From Malaciobacter marinus (GTDB taxonomy: Bacteria; Campylobacterota; Campylobacteria; Campylobacterales; Arcobacteraceae): 64,000 nt of DNA. Each line of letters begins with the position of its first letter. The first letter of the stretch is position 1. Below are positions 26,046 through 34,080 of the stretch, one piece after another. A program made the position numbers and the translations under genes. The DNA is taken from NCBI RefSeq assembly GCF_003544855.1, contig NZ_CP032101.1, positions 2,294,001 through 2,358,000 of the forward strand, in the 5' to 3' direction. The notes beneath the pieces were generated by a model, which did no database searches, had not been told where the DNA came from, and worked only from the letters and a program-made list of their open reading frames with translations.

Positions 26046-27787
26046 TATTTACCTTTTTTCTTACCTGATGTAAATTTTGAATTACCCTCTGATAGTAGTA
26101 ACTCTATCATTTTTGCCATATCAGATGGATTAGTATTTATCTCTTTATCAAGTTCTTCAATTAAGATTTCATACTTAGCTGCGCCTTCTTCATCTAATCC
26201 AGTCAAATTATTCATTATTTGACTTTTGATTTTTGCTTTTAATCTTCCTTTAGCACTTTGAGCATTAAATTCATCCTCATATCCATGAAGCATATCTCCA
26301 ACTAAATCAATATCATTGCCATCTTGATCTTTTTTCTTTGCAGTTCCATCACCTAATACCACAACTTCATGATTTACAATAAATTTTCTATAAAAAATAA
26401 ATAATAAAATTGCTGCAATTATATATTGAATATATTCACTAAACTCTTTAAGTAAAGTTTTAATCATAGTAATTGTATCAGCTGATTGCTCTTGGATTAT
26501 ATTACCATTTTCATCCACTCTTTGTCCAGCTGCATTCCCAAGTGCTTTAAGTCCAACAAACTTAAAGCTTTTTACACTAATCTTATCACCTCTTTTTTGC
26601 TCATAACCAATTGTCTCTTCAACAATTGATTCAACAGAAGCTAAAAACTCTTCTTTATTTTCAGAATCTTCAAGTATTGTAGAATCAAAAGTTACTGCTG
26701 CACTTATTTTTTTAATACGTGAATAGTTATTGTCTTGTTCTTCAATAATCTTTTTTGATATTTCATAATTTGTTAAGGTTTTTGTTGATTCATTTGAAGA
26801 TTGGCTATTGTTATTGCCATTGCCATTTTGAGGTTCTTCAATATTACTATCAACACCTGCAACTGCACCATTATTTCCAGGTCCACCTTGTGAAGAAGAG
26901 ATATTTTCTTGTGTTTCTTGACTTCTAATTGTACCCTCAGGATCAAAAATCTCTTCTTGAATATGTTTTTTTGTAAAATTTAAATCTACACTTACCCTTG
27001 CTACAACCCTATTTGGGCCTACAATTGGTTCTAGCAAAGATACTATTTTCTTTTCATAATCAGACTCAAGCTTTTTTTTATATTTATTTTGTGTTAATGA
27101 TTGTAAGTTATCAATCTCATCTTTAGAGTGTTCTAATAAAGCTCCATCTTGGTCAATTAATTTTATATTTCCATCTTTTAAATCTGATACAGCAGAAGCA
27201 ATAAAGTTTTTTATTCCATCAATTTGTTTTTGAGTTAAAAATACTCCTGGTTTTAATGTCAAAACAGCTGATGCTGTTGGTTCAGTCTTTCTTTCTGTAA
27301 AAATTGTATCTTTAGGAATTGCTATTTTAACACTTGCTCTTAAAATACCTGAAAGTGACTCTAATGATCTTGAGAGTTCACCTTCTAAAGCTCTTAAATA
27401 CTTAACTTTATTTTCAAAATTTGTTGTTCCTAAAGAGGATTTTTCAAAAATCTCCCATCCAACATGTTTACTAGTTGCTGCTTCACTTGTAACAAGTTTT
27501 ATTTTTGCAATATTAATAAACTCTTTTGAAGTTTTTAAAGTCAAATCATTGCCATTTCCAATTACAGAGAATGGTACTCCTGAATTTTCCAACTCATTAC
27601 TTGCAAGCATTACTTGATTTTTTGTTAAGTTTGAAGCAATTATATAATTAAATTTTTTATCTTCTGCTTTTATATTTGAGTAAATTAATAACCCTACTAA
27701 TAATACAAAAAGTAAAGAAAAACCTCCAATTATCACGGCTCTTTGTGCAGCATTTAAATTATTTACAAACTTAAAAAGTTGATCCAT
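26045..27787 (-). CDS. fliF: MS-ring protein FliF
   Basis: FliF builds the membrane ring on which the motor and export gate assemble. The 580-residue protein has membrane helices at about 18-36 and 445-465, the ring-building motifs between (VGWEIFEKSSLGTTNFENKV, YLRALEGELSRSLESL), and a Lys-rich C-terminal tail that binds FliG. An Asn/Gly/Ser-rich insert (about 295-335) lies in the RBM3 region, where many FliF proteins vary. It follows flgB and precedes fliG. Confidence 0.97.
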   Translation of the reverse strand: MDQLFKFVNNLNAAQRAVIIGGFSLLFVLLVGLLIYSNIKAEDKKFNYIIASNLTKNQVMLASNELENSGVPFSVIGNGNDLTLKTSKEFINIAKIKLVTSEAATSKHVGWEIFEKSSLGTTNFENKVKYLRALEGELSRSLESLSGILRASVKIAIPKDTIFTERKTEPTASAVLTLKPGVFLTQKQIDGIKNFIASAVSDLKDGNIKLIDQDGALLEHSKDEIDNLQSLTQNKYKKKLESDYEKKIVSLLEPIVGPNRVVARVSVDLNFTKKHIQEEIFDPEGTIRSQETQENISSSQGGPGNNGAVAGVDSNIEEPQNGNGNNNSQSSNESTKTLTNYEISKKIIEEQDNNYSRIKKISAAVTFDSTILEDSENKEEFLASVESIVEETIGYEQKRGDKISVKSFKFVGLKALGNAAGQRVDENGNIIQEQSADTITMIKTLLKEFSEYIQYIIAAILLFIFYRKFIVNHEVVVLGDGTAKKKDQDGNDIDLVGDMLHGYEDEFNAQSAKGRLKAKIKSQIMNNLTGLDEEGAAKYEILIEELDKEINTNPSDMAKMIELLLSEGNSKFTSGKKKGK

Positions 27788-27802
27788 ATAATATATATCC
27801 TA

Positions 27803-28207
27803 TTAATTTTTTGCAGAAGATTCTATAACTGATCTAAATAGTCTTGAATCTTTTTTAATGGCTGTTTGTAACGCATCAAAAATAACTTTGTTTTTTGACA
27901 TTTCACTCATTTGTGCATCTAAGTTAACATTATTACCATCATTTTGTTCTTCTAATCCTTTTACTTCAACAAGATGTTTTTGATTAGGGTTTGAAATATT
28001 ATCAGAAGATGAAAGATGCATTGGATTAGTTTTATACATTTGCAAGCTTGGACTACTTGCTTTTTTTAATTCACTTTCAAAAACTAACTCTTTTGTTTTA
28101 TATCCAGGTGTATTAATATTTGCTATATTACTTGAAATAACTTTTTGTCTGTCACCTCTAAAGTTTAGCTGATTAAATAATGTATCTGTTACGCTACTTG
28201 GTTTCAT
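27803..28207 (-). CDS. flgB: Proximal rod protein FlgB
   Basis: FlgB is the rod subunit nearest to FliE. The 134-residue protein has the rod N-terminal pattern (LNFRGDRQKVISSNIANINTPG, then YKTKELVFESELK) and a C-terminal helix (KNKVIFDALQTAIKKDSRLFRS). It overlaps the FlgF gene by 4 bases and precedes fliF by 15 bases. Normal length for the family. Confidence 0.93.
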   Translation of the reverse strand: MKPSSVTDTLFNQLNFRGDRQKVISSNIANINTPGYKTKELVFESELKKASSPSLQMYKTNPMHLSSSDNISNPNQKHLVEVKGLEEQNDGNNVNLDAQMSEMSKNKVIFDALQTAIKKDSRLFRSVIESSAKN

Positions 28208-28923
28208 CTAGTATTATTTCCTATTTTATCAATAACTTTTGCATTTAACTCATCAATAGTAGTTATACCTTTTTGAGTTTGTTGAAATCTTCTATTTGCA
28301 TCAATTAAAGCAACCATTGTTGAAACTGTATTAATATTTGATTTTTCTAATGAACCTTGGAGTATTTCTCCATCATTTAGCTCAAGTTGCTCAATTTGTG
28401 CACCTTCTTTTGTCTTATAGTTGTTGTACCCTACTTTTTCTAAATCTTTAAAATCAATTTTAACTACAGAAATTAAATTTATATACTCATCTTCTGTAGC
28501 AATTGGTTCATTGTTATTATCAAGGATATTTCTACCTTTTGAATCAACTAACATATTATCTAAAATTTTAAAAGAACCATCTCTTGTGTATTCAACTTCA
28601 CCATTATCATTTAAAACTTTAAAAAAAGAGTTTGAATCTTTTAATGCAAAATCTAATGCATTTCCTGTTGCAACAATAGGTCCAACTTCTTCATTTATAT
28701 ATTTGCCATTTAATTTAGGAACTGTATTTGTAATAGTATTTACTTTATTTGGAGTAAACCCCTCACTCTCAGCTCTTTGTAAATAGTGATTAAATGAACC
28801 CTCAGTCATTCCCTCTTGTTTAAAACCTCTTGTATTTGCATTGGCAAGATTATTTGAAATCATATCAACTCTATTTAGTTGATTTACCATTGCTGCTGCT
28901 AGGGGGTATGTTCCTTGATTCAT
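28204..28923 (-). CDS. flgF: FlgF/FlgG-type rod protein
   Basis: The 239-residue protein has the rod motif (MVNQLNRVDMISNNLANANTRGFKQEG) and C-terminal STMVALIDANRRFQQTQKGITTID, with a central DFALKDSNSFFKVLND and YTRDGSFKI typical for FlgF/FlgG. As the genuine distal rod protein FlgG is encoded at 30.6 kb, this is the FlgF-like proximal rod member (called FlgG2 in some genera). It follows the CheZ-like gene by nine bases and overlaps flgB. Confidence 0.87.
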   Translation of the reverse strand: MNQGTYPLAAAMVNQLNRVDMISNNLANANTRGFKQEGMTEGSFNHYLQRAESEGFTPNKVNTITNTVPKLNGKYINEEVGPIVATGNALDFALKDSNSFFKVLNDNGEVEYTRDGSFKILDNMLVDSKGRNILDNNNEPIATEDEYINLISVVKIDFKDLEKVGYNNYKTKEGAQIEQLELNDGEILQGSLEKSNINTVSTMVALIDANRRFQQTQKGITTIDELNAKVIDKIGNNTR

Positions 28924-28932
28924 TCTATCTCC

Positions 28933-30054
28933 TTAGTTCCCAAACTCTGAAATTAATGATTCTAAATCTTCGTCATCTAAGACATCAGCTGTACTATCTC
29001 CATGAATATGTCTTGCAACTGCAATCTCTTGATGAGAACCTTCATCTTCAAATAAGTTATTAAGATAAATTGAAAGTTTTCTAATTACAGTCATAACTCT
29101 TTCAATTTTTTGCCTATTAATATCATGAAATTGCATTAACTCCATTGCTTCAAATATTTGCATATTTTCAGCATCAAGTTTTCCACTTACAGAAGCTATC
29201 TCTTGTTTTATTTTTGCAGTTTCATTTAAATGTTGCTCAAAAATTGATATATTTGGAAACTTTTTATTTAAAGATTCTAAAAGTGCAGTTTGTTTATTTA
29301 AAAATTCGTCTGTTGTTTTTAAAGACTTTTGAACATCATTATTATCATCAAGTACATAACTTAATACATCAAAAATTTTAGAGGCTTTTTCTTCTGAATC
29401 ATTTGCAACTTGGCTTAATTGATTAACAACTTTAGTATCTTTTTCTGCTGGAAAAGGGAAAATCCCTTCATCTATTTTACTCACAATATGCTCTTCATGA
29501 TCATTATTTCTTTCTTGAACTTTTTCAGTTTTATCTTCGACTTTAGGAGTTTTTTCTTTTTTTGATTCTGTATTTGTTTCTACTGGCTCGTTATCTGTAA
29601 TTCCATCAATTCCCGCTAAAATATCATCATAATTTTCTTCACTAATTTCATCATTTTCACTAGATAGATCTGAATTATCAATTTCACTTTCATTAGATGA
29701 GTAAGAATCATTAGAATCATCATCTACTCCATCAATCCCTTTTAAAAGCTCATCAATATCTTCATCACTTGCAGTTTCATTATCTTCTACATCATCAATA
29801 TTAGCTAATATATCATCCAATCCATCATCAGTTGAAGAATATTCTTCTTCTAAATCTGTATCTGTTGTATCTGTATCATTAGCTTCATCGGTCTTATTAA
29901 CAGTTTCATCTACTTTAGGCTCATCAATATTTTCTTCAACATCATTAGTTTCATTTTCGTCATTCTCTTCTATTTTAACTTCTTCAGAATTTTCATTTTC
30001 ATCTAAATCTAGCCCATTCATAAGTGATTCTATTTCTTCTTGACTCATACTCAT
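28933..30054 (-). CDS. cheZ: CheZ-like CheY-P phosphatase with multiple CheY-docking-like motifs
   Basis: The 373-residue protein has an acidic, disordered first half and a helical phosphatase region (about 205-340). The latter contains EAMELMQFHDINRQKIERV, which aligns with the catalytic Asp and Gln of E. coli CheZ (D-x3-Q; here Asp311 and Gln315). The C-terminus DDEDLESLISEFGN resembles the CheZ peptide that binds CheY. The N-terminus SQEEIESLMNGLD (4-16) resembles the FliM CheY-binding peptide, and three more related motifs lie at about 77-91 (LDDILANID), 97-110 (IDELLKGID) and 139-153 (YDDILAGID). It is 39 bases downstream of cheY. CheZ of Campylobacterota is divergent, which explains the weak overall similarity. 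Catalysis is inferred from motif and context. Confidence 0.78.
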   Translation of the reverse strand: MSMSQEEIESLMNGLDLDENENSEEVKIEENDENETNDVEENIDEPKVDETVNKTDEANDTDTTDTDLEEEYSSTDDGLDDILANIDDVEDNETASDEDIDELLKGIDGVDDDSNDSYSSNESEIDNSDLSSENDEISEENYDDILAGIDGITDNEPVETNTESKKEKTPKVEDKTEKVQERNNDHEEHIVSKIDEGIFPFPAEKDTKVVNQLSQVANDSEEKASKIFDVLSYVLDDNNDVQKSLKTTDEFLNKQTALLESLNKKFPNISIFEQHLNETAKIKQEIASVSGKLDAENMQIFEAMELMQFHDINRQKIERVMTVIRKLSIYLNNLFEDEGSHQEIAVARHIHGDSTADVLDDEDLESLISEFGN

Positions 30055-30093
30055 AATTTAAACCTTTTTATTTAAAGTTGCTAAAACCATAAC

Positions 30094-30465
30094 TTAGTTT
30101 TTCAACACTCCATCAAGTTTTTCTTTTAAAATATCTGCACTAAATGGTTTAACAATATAGTTATTAACTCCCGCTTTCAAAGCTGTAATAACTTCTGATT
30201 TACCACCTTCTGTAGTAATCATAATAATTGGAGTTTTTTGATGATTACCTTCTGATCTTACTTTTTTTACTAATTCAAGTCCATTCATATTTGGCATATT
30301 CCAATCAGTTAAGATTATATCAAAATGTGATTCTGAAAGAAGTTTCCACGCTTTAACTCCATCTTCTGCTTCATCAAAATCTTCTTTTGAAAAGCCTAAC
30401 TGCATTACAACATTACCAATGATTCTCCTCATTGTAGAACTATCATCAACTATTAAAATTTTCAT
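30094..30465 (-). CDS. cheY: Chemotaxis response regulator CheY
   Basis: CheY-P binds the flagellar switch and changes rotation. The 123-residue single receiver domain has the acidic pair Asp7/Asp8, phospho-acceptor Asp54 (LTDWNMPN), Thr84 (MITTEGG), Tyr103 and Lys106 (YIVKPF), all as in classical CheY. No output domain is present. It heads the minus-strand flagellar run, behind a TATAAT box, and is followed by the CheZ-like phosphatase gene. Confidence 0.95.
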   Translation of the reverse strand: MKILIVDDSSTMRRIIGNVVMQLGFSKEDFDEAEDGVKAWKLLSESHFDIILTDWNMPNMNGLELVKKVRSEGNHQKTPIIMITTEGGKSEVITALKAGVNNYIVKPFSADILKEKLDGVLKN

Positions 30466-30509
30466 TATTCAAGCCTTTAAAACATTTTATTTTCAAAAAT
30501 TTGTTAACT

Positions 30510-30515
30510 ATTATA
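30510..30515 (-). promoter_or_regulatory. -10 box before cheY
   Basis: Reverse strand AAATATAATAGTT holds a perfect TATAAT about 45 bases before the cheY ATG, in the 154-base divergent spacer shared with flgG. It probably starts the cheY-cheZ-flgF-flgB-fliFGH transcript. Confidence 0.55.
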
Positions 30516-30583
30516 TTTAATTTGTTTTAAATTTACACTTAATATTTTAATAAAATTTTATCTAACTTTAAAAATTCTTTAAA

Positions 30584-30589
30584 TATAAT
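30584..30589 (+). promoter_or_regulatory. -10 box before flgG
   Basis: Plus strand AAATATAATTTAAT contains TATAAT 30 bases before the flgG ATG, with a strong ribosome site (AAAAAAAGGA) ending 6 bases before the start. The divergent spacer holds both this and the cheY promoter; no sigma-54 or sigma-28 style pattern was seen. Confidence 0.6.
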
Positions 30590-30619
30590 TTAATAATATC
30601 TCTAAAAAAAGGATTTTTT

Positions 30620-31408
30620 ATGATTAGGGGCTTATACACTGCTGCAACTGGAATGAATTCCCAGCAGAGTCAAATTGATGTTACTTCAAATAACATCGCA
30701 AATGTAAATACATTAGGTTTTAAAAAAGATAGAGCTGAGTTTCAAGACTTAATGTATGAAACATTAAACTATACAGCGGGGCAAACTTCTGAAACTACAA
30801 GAAATCCAACTGGAATTGATGTGGGAATGGGAGTTAGAGTTTCAGGTGTACAAAAAAGCTTCTTACAAGGTGATTTAAAATCAACAGGTAACCCCCTTGA
30901 TATTGCAATTGAGGGAAATGGTTTTTTTAGAATAACTATGCCTGATGGCGAAGCTGCATACACTAGAAGTGGAGCATTTAAAGTAAATGATGAGGGTGCA
31001 ATAGTAAATGCTAATGGTTACCAATTGGATCCTGAAATTGTAATTCCTGATAATGTAATAAAACTTACAATTGCAAAAGATGGTTTAATAACAGCTACTG
31101 ATAAAGCAACTGAAACAGTTGTTACTTTAGGGCAAATTACAATGTCAGATTTTATTAATCCAGCAGGACTTGCACCAATTGGAGAATCTCTTTTTAAAGA
31201 AACAGAAGCATCAGGAGCAGCACTTGATGGAAATCCAACAGAAAATCAATTGGGTAATCTAAGACAAGGTATGATTGAGCTTTCAAATGTAAAATTAGTA
31301 AATGAAATGGTTGATTTAATTACAGCACAACGTGCTTATGAAGCCAACTCTAAAGCTATAACAACAACAGATGAAATGCTTGATATTGTTAATAGACTAA
31401 AAAGATAA
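30620..31408 (+). CDS. flgG: Distal rod protein FlgG
   Basis: FlgG forms the distal rod inside the P and L rings. The 262-residue protein is canonical: LYTAATGMNSQQSQIDVTSN with NIANVNTLGFKKDR, then DIAIEGNGFFRITMPDG and YTRSGAFKVNDEG, and the C-terminal VNEMVDLITAQRAYEANSKA. It is transcribed divergently from cheY and is followed by two genes of unknown function on the same strand. Confidence 0.97.
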   Translation: MIRGLYTAATGMNSQQSQIDVTSNNIANVNTLGFKKDRAEFQDLMYETLNYTAGQTSETTRNPTGIDVGMGVRVSGVQKSFLQGDLKSTGNPLDIAIEGNGFFRITMPDGEAAYTRSGAFKVNDEGAIVNANGYQLDPEIVIPDNVIKLTIAKDGLITATDKATETVVTLGQITMSDFINPAGLAPIGESLFKETEASGAALDGNPTENQLGNLRQGMIELSNVKLVNEMVDLITAQRAYEANSKAITTTDEMLDIVNRLKR

Positions 31409-31431
31409 TTGGTAGGTTAGCCTAGATAATT

Positions 31432-31866
31432 ATGGATTTAAGAGAATTAAAAAAACTTAGAGAAGAAAACTTTTTAGCTCACAAAAAGAAAAAAAGAGAG
31501 TATTACTTAAAAAGTAAACTTGAAAAAAAGCTTGAAAGAAAATCTACTAAAAGAGAAGTATTTGATTATGAAAGTCATTTAGGTGGTATTGACTTTAATC
31601 AAAGAATAAAAGATATAATCAGGCAACAAAAGCAACATGTAGATGATAGAAAAGATAGAATAGTAGCAAAGATAAAAGAGTATAAAAGTAAAAAAAGAGA
31701 ATACTATATCGAGAATAAAGATAAAAGATTGCAGTATGATAAAGAGTATCGAGAAGAAAAAAAAGAAGAATTAAGGGAATATAGAAGAAGATATTATCAA
31801 AAGAATAAAGATAAAATCTTAGAAAAACAAAGAAAAAGAAGAAAACAACAAAAAGATAAAGAGTAA
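31432..31866 (+). CDS. Very basic, charged-helix protein downstream of flgG, function unknown
   Basis: I do not recognise a family. The 144-residue protein is dominated by Lys, Arg and Glu and is predicted to be one long charged helix, broken near residues 43-55 (VFDYESHLGGIDFNQ). Tyr-containing blocks recur (KKKREYYLKSK, KKREYYIENKDK, RRRYYQKNKDK), a spacing of about 35-60 residues. It has no signal peptide or membrane segment. It starts 23 bases after flgG and ends 3 bases before the next gene, so the three are co-transcribed. Nucleic-acid binding or a structural rod are both possible; nothing in the sequence decides. Confidence 0.7.
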   Translation: MDLRELKKLREENFLAHKKKKREYYLKSKLEKKLERKSTKREVFDYESHLGGIDFNQRIKDIIRQQKQHVDDRKDRIVAKIKEYKSKKREYYIENKDKRLQYDKEYREEKKEELREYRRRYYQKNKDKILEKQRKRRKQQKDKE

Positions 31867-31869
31867 ATA

Positions 31870-32967
31870 ATGGCAGAAAAAGATATAAAAATTGAAGATG
31901 ATTCGAATGAGATTGTTGATGAGATAAAGCTTGATGTAGAAGATTCTAATCTTGATAATAGTGAACTATCATTAGATAAAGATGAAGTAGAGATTGAACC
32001 AGTTAGTGAAAGTTTAGAAGCAACACCAGAAGATAATGAAGATTTATCTTCAAATGAAGAAAAAGATATAAGTGAGTATGCCCTTGATGATGAAGAATTA
32101 GATGATTATTCAATTCAAAAAAAACAAACTAAACTTCAAAAAATATTAACAGCAATTGCAGCTATACTTCTTATTACCTTATCAGTTGGTCTAATATTAT
32201 ATTTTTTAGGTTTTTTTGATGAAAAAAAAGAAGAGCCTAAAATTGAGAAAAAAGTAGAAAAGAAGATAGAAGAAAAGAAATTCGACTTTAAATCAAGAGA
32301 TATTGATCCAGATAAGTTAAATGAAAAATTTGATAGATTAACTAAATATGATCCAAGTTTAGAAACTAAACGAGCACAAGAAGAAGCAAAAAGAAAAGCA
32401 CAAGAAGAAGCAAAGTTAAAAGCAGAAGAAGAAAAAAAACGTATTGAAGAGATTGAAAAGTTAAAAGAAGAATTAAATAATCAAAAACAAGCCTTAGAAG
32501 ATAGAAGAACTGAATTACTATCTCAAAAAGAAGAGTTAGTAAAATTAAAAGAACAATTATTAGAAGAAGTAGAGCAGAAAAAAGAGGAATTAAAGCAACT
32601 TGTTGAAAATAGTAGCAATGAAAAGGTTGATACTGAAATAAAAATAGTACAAGAGCCAATTCAAGAAGCTGTAGAGCAAACAAACTTAAATACTACACAA
32701 ATGCATTCAAATACTTTTTTACCTTTAATAAACGTTGCTATTATAAAAAATGAGTTAACAAAAGATTACTTAGAAAAAGTAGAAAAAATAGATAAAAACA
32801 TTTTGTTATGTAGAGATAATAAAAATAACATTGAGATATATGTAGGTCCATATGAGATGCCAAGTGCTAGAAAAAATCTACTAAATAAATTTTTATCTAG
32901 TGGTTTCAATAAAGCTATGCTTGTTGATTTAACAAAAGAAGAATTTAATAAAAGATGTAACTATTAG
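31870..32967 (+). CDS. Bitopic coiled-coil membrane protein with SPOR-like C-terminus
   Basis: The 365-residue protein has an acidic cytoplasmic segment (1-85), one membrane helix (about 90-114, ILTAIAAILLITLSVGLILYF), a periplasmic Lys/Glu coiled coil (about 150-250) and a compact end (about 282-360). The end reads IEIYVGPYEMPSARKNLLNKF and resembles a SPOR domain (peptidoglycan binding). It is co-transcribed with flgG and the basic helix protein. The topology would suit a peptidoglycan-linked scaffold near the motor or at the septum. The SPOR call is by pattern only. Confidence 0.7.
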   Translation: MAEKDIKIEDDSNEIVDEIKLDVEDSNLDNSELSLDKDEVEIEPVSESLEATPEDNEDLSSNEEKDISEYALDDEELDDYSIQKKQTKLQKILTAIAAILLITLSVGLILYFLGFFDEKKEEPKIEKKVEKKIEEKKFDFKSRDIDPDKLNEKFDRLTKYDPSLETKRAQEEAKRKAQEEAKLKAEEEKKRIEEIEKLKEELNNQKQALEDRRTELLSQKEELVKLKEQLLEEVEQKKEELKQLVENSSNEKVDTEIKIVQEPIQEAVEQTNLNTTQMHSNTFLPLINVAIIKNELTKDYLEKVEKIDKNILLCRDNKNNIEIYVGPYEMPSARKNLLNKFLSSGFNKAMLVDLTKEEFNKRCNY

Positions 32968-32989
32968 AAAACTTTTAAGAGTTTTCTAA
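32964..32989. terminator. Bidirectional terminator between the flgG unit and rimM
   Basis: Arms TTAGAAAACT and AGTTTTCTAA with a 6-base loop span the stop codons of the two converging genes (stops at 32967 and 32975). The A/T-rich arms give U-rich tails in both directions. Confidence 0.6.
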
Positions 32990-33508
32990 TATGTCAAATG
33001 CCTTTTGAACCTCAATACTTTTATCTTTTATATTAACATTTAAAATATAAGTTTCTAAAATATAAGGAAGTAAAAACACTTGAGGCAAGCCTTCTTTTAC
33101 TAAACTTTCATCAGTTTTAATTTCTAAATAGTCATTAAGTGGATATCTATGAATATCAATAACCTTACCCAATTTTTTACTATCTTCATAAATTATACAA
33201 TCCATAATATCAAACCAAAAATGTTCATGTTTTTCTAATTGACAATTTTCTTTGGTTTTATTTTTTGTAGTGAATAATTCTTGATTTGTTAATTTTTTTG
33301 CAAGTTCTATATCTTCAAAATCTTCAAATTTTATGATTTGTCTTGATTTATTATAAGATATAACTTTTAGTGTAAGGTTCTTGTTAGTTGTGAATGTAGC
33401 ACCAGTTTTAAATTGATTAGGAAAGTCAGAATCAAGGAAGATTTTTAAATCTCCTTTTAATCCTACTGTTTTTCCCAATCTTGCTACGTAAATTTTATCT
33501 ATAGACAT
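32975..33508 (-). CDS. rimM: 16S rRNA processing protein RimM
   Basis: RimM assists 30S subunit maturation, binding the 16S head and S19. The 177-residue protein has the N-terminal beta-barrel (IYVARLGKTVGLKGDLKIF) and the C-terminal PRC-barrel region (HFWFDIMDCIIYEDSKKLGKV, then YPLNDYLEIK, and LLPYILETYILNVN). It ends the ffh-rpsP-khpA-rimM operon in this window. trmD and rplS, which often follow, are not present here because the operon meets a convergent gene. Confidence 0.93.
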   Translation of the reverse strand: MSIDKIYVARLGKTVGLKGDLKIFLDSDFPNQFKTGATFTTNKNLTLKVISYNKSRQIIKFEDFEDIELAKKLTNQELFTTKNKTKENCQLEKHEHFWFDIMDCIIYEDSKKLGKVIDIHRYPLNDYLEIKTDESLVKEGLPQVFLLPYILETYILNVNIKDKSIEVQKAFDILENS

Positions 33509-33512
33509 CTTT

Positions 33513-33755
33513 TTAATCGTTTGCTAATACTTGTATCTTATAAGATACACCATCTTTAGCTTTACAACCATTTGCCATAACTTTTAATGCATTAATCATA
33601 TTACCATTTTTACCAATTAGTTTTCCAATATCTGCACTATTTGCATAAACAGTTATTTCAGTAAAAGTATCATCAATTTTTTCTTGAGAAATTTTTACTT
33701 CATTTGGTTCGCTAACAATAAGTTTGGCATAGTTTTCTATAAAATTTACTATCAT
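33513..33755 (-). CDS. khpA: KH-domain RNA-binding protein KhpA
   Basis: A single KH domain of 80 residues with the RNA-binding loop IGKNGNMINALKVM. KhpA binds RNA, often with KhpB, and is usually encoded between rpsP and rimM, as here. It is 4 bases from rimM and 15 bases from rpsP. Confidence 0.9.
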   Translation of the reverse strand: MIVNFIENYAKLIVSEPNEVKISQEKIDDTFTEITVYANSADIGKLIGKNGNMINALKVMANGCKAKDGVSYKIQVLAND

Positions 33756-33770
33756 AATAAAAAGCTATAA

Positions 33771-33998
33771 TTATTTTGAAGCTAATTTTTTAACTTTTTC
33801 ACTTGGTTTTGCACCAACACTTAACCAATAGTTATATCTTTCTTCATCAAGTTTTAAAACTTTTGGTTCAGATACTGGGTTAAAGTAACCAATTGATTCA
33901 ATCCATCCTGAATCTCTTCTTTTTCTTGAATCTGTTACAACGATTCTGTAAAATGGCTTTTTGTTTCTACCCATTCTTGTTAATCTAATTGTTGTCAT
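33771..33998 (-). CDS. rpsP: 30S ribosomal protein S16
   Basis: The 75-residue protein has the S16 signature ([20 protein letters not shown], then [19 protein letters not shown]). It is preceded by an AAAGGAAAAAT ribosome site and a long hairpin at 34021-34067. It is co-oriented with ffh upstream and khpA-rimM downstream. Confidence 0.97.
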   Translation of the reverse strand: MTTIRLTRMGRNKKPFYRIVVTDSRKRRDSGWIESIGYFNPVSEPKVLKLDEERYNYWLSVGAKPSEKVKKLASK

Positions 33999-34020
33999 AT
34001 ATTTTTCCTTTGTTTTATTA

Positions 34021-34067
34021 TAGTATTGAATTCTAAACTCAAGTTTTAAGTTTACAACTCAATACTA
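34021..34067 (-). promoter_or_regulatory. Long hairpin between ffh and rpsP
   Basis: A 47-base element has two 22-base arms and a 3-base loop (AAC on the transcript). In the reverse-strand RNA 21 of 22 positions pair, two as G-U, and one is a G-G mismatch. It lies 23 bases before the rpsP start and has no U tract after it, so a processing site or a leader control element fits better than a terminator. Confidence 0.6.
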
Positions 34068-34080
34068 TTTATTATTTTAT

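Noticed and set aside
30466-30619. Sigma-54 promoter in the cheY-flgG spacer
   Set aside because: Searched by eye for GG-N10-GC on both strands and did not find one; TATAAT boxes account for both genes.
32366-32683. Minus-strand Leu/Phe-rich ORF inside the SPOR-like protein gene
   Set aside because: Complement of a Lys/Glu coiled-coil region; looks like a membrane protein only by composition.
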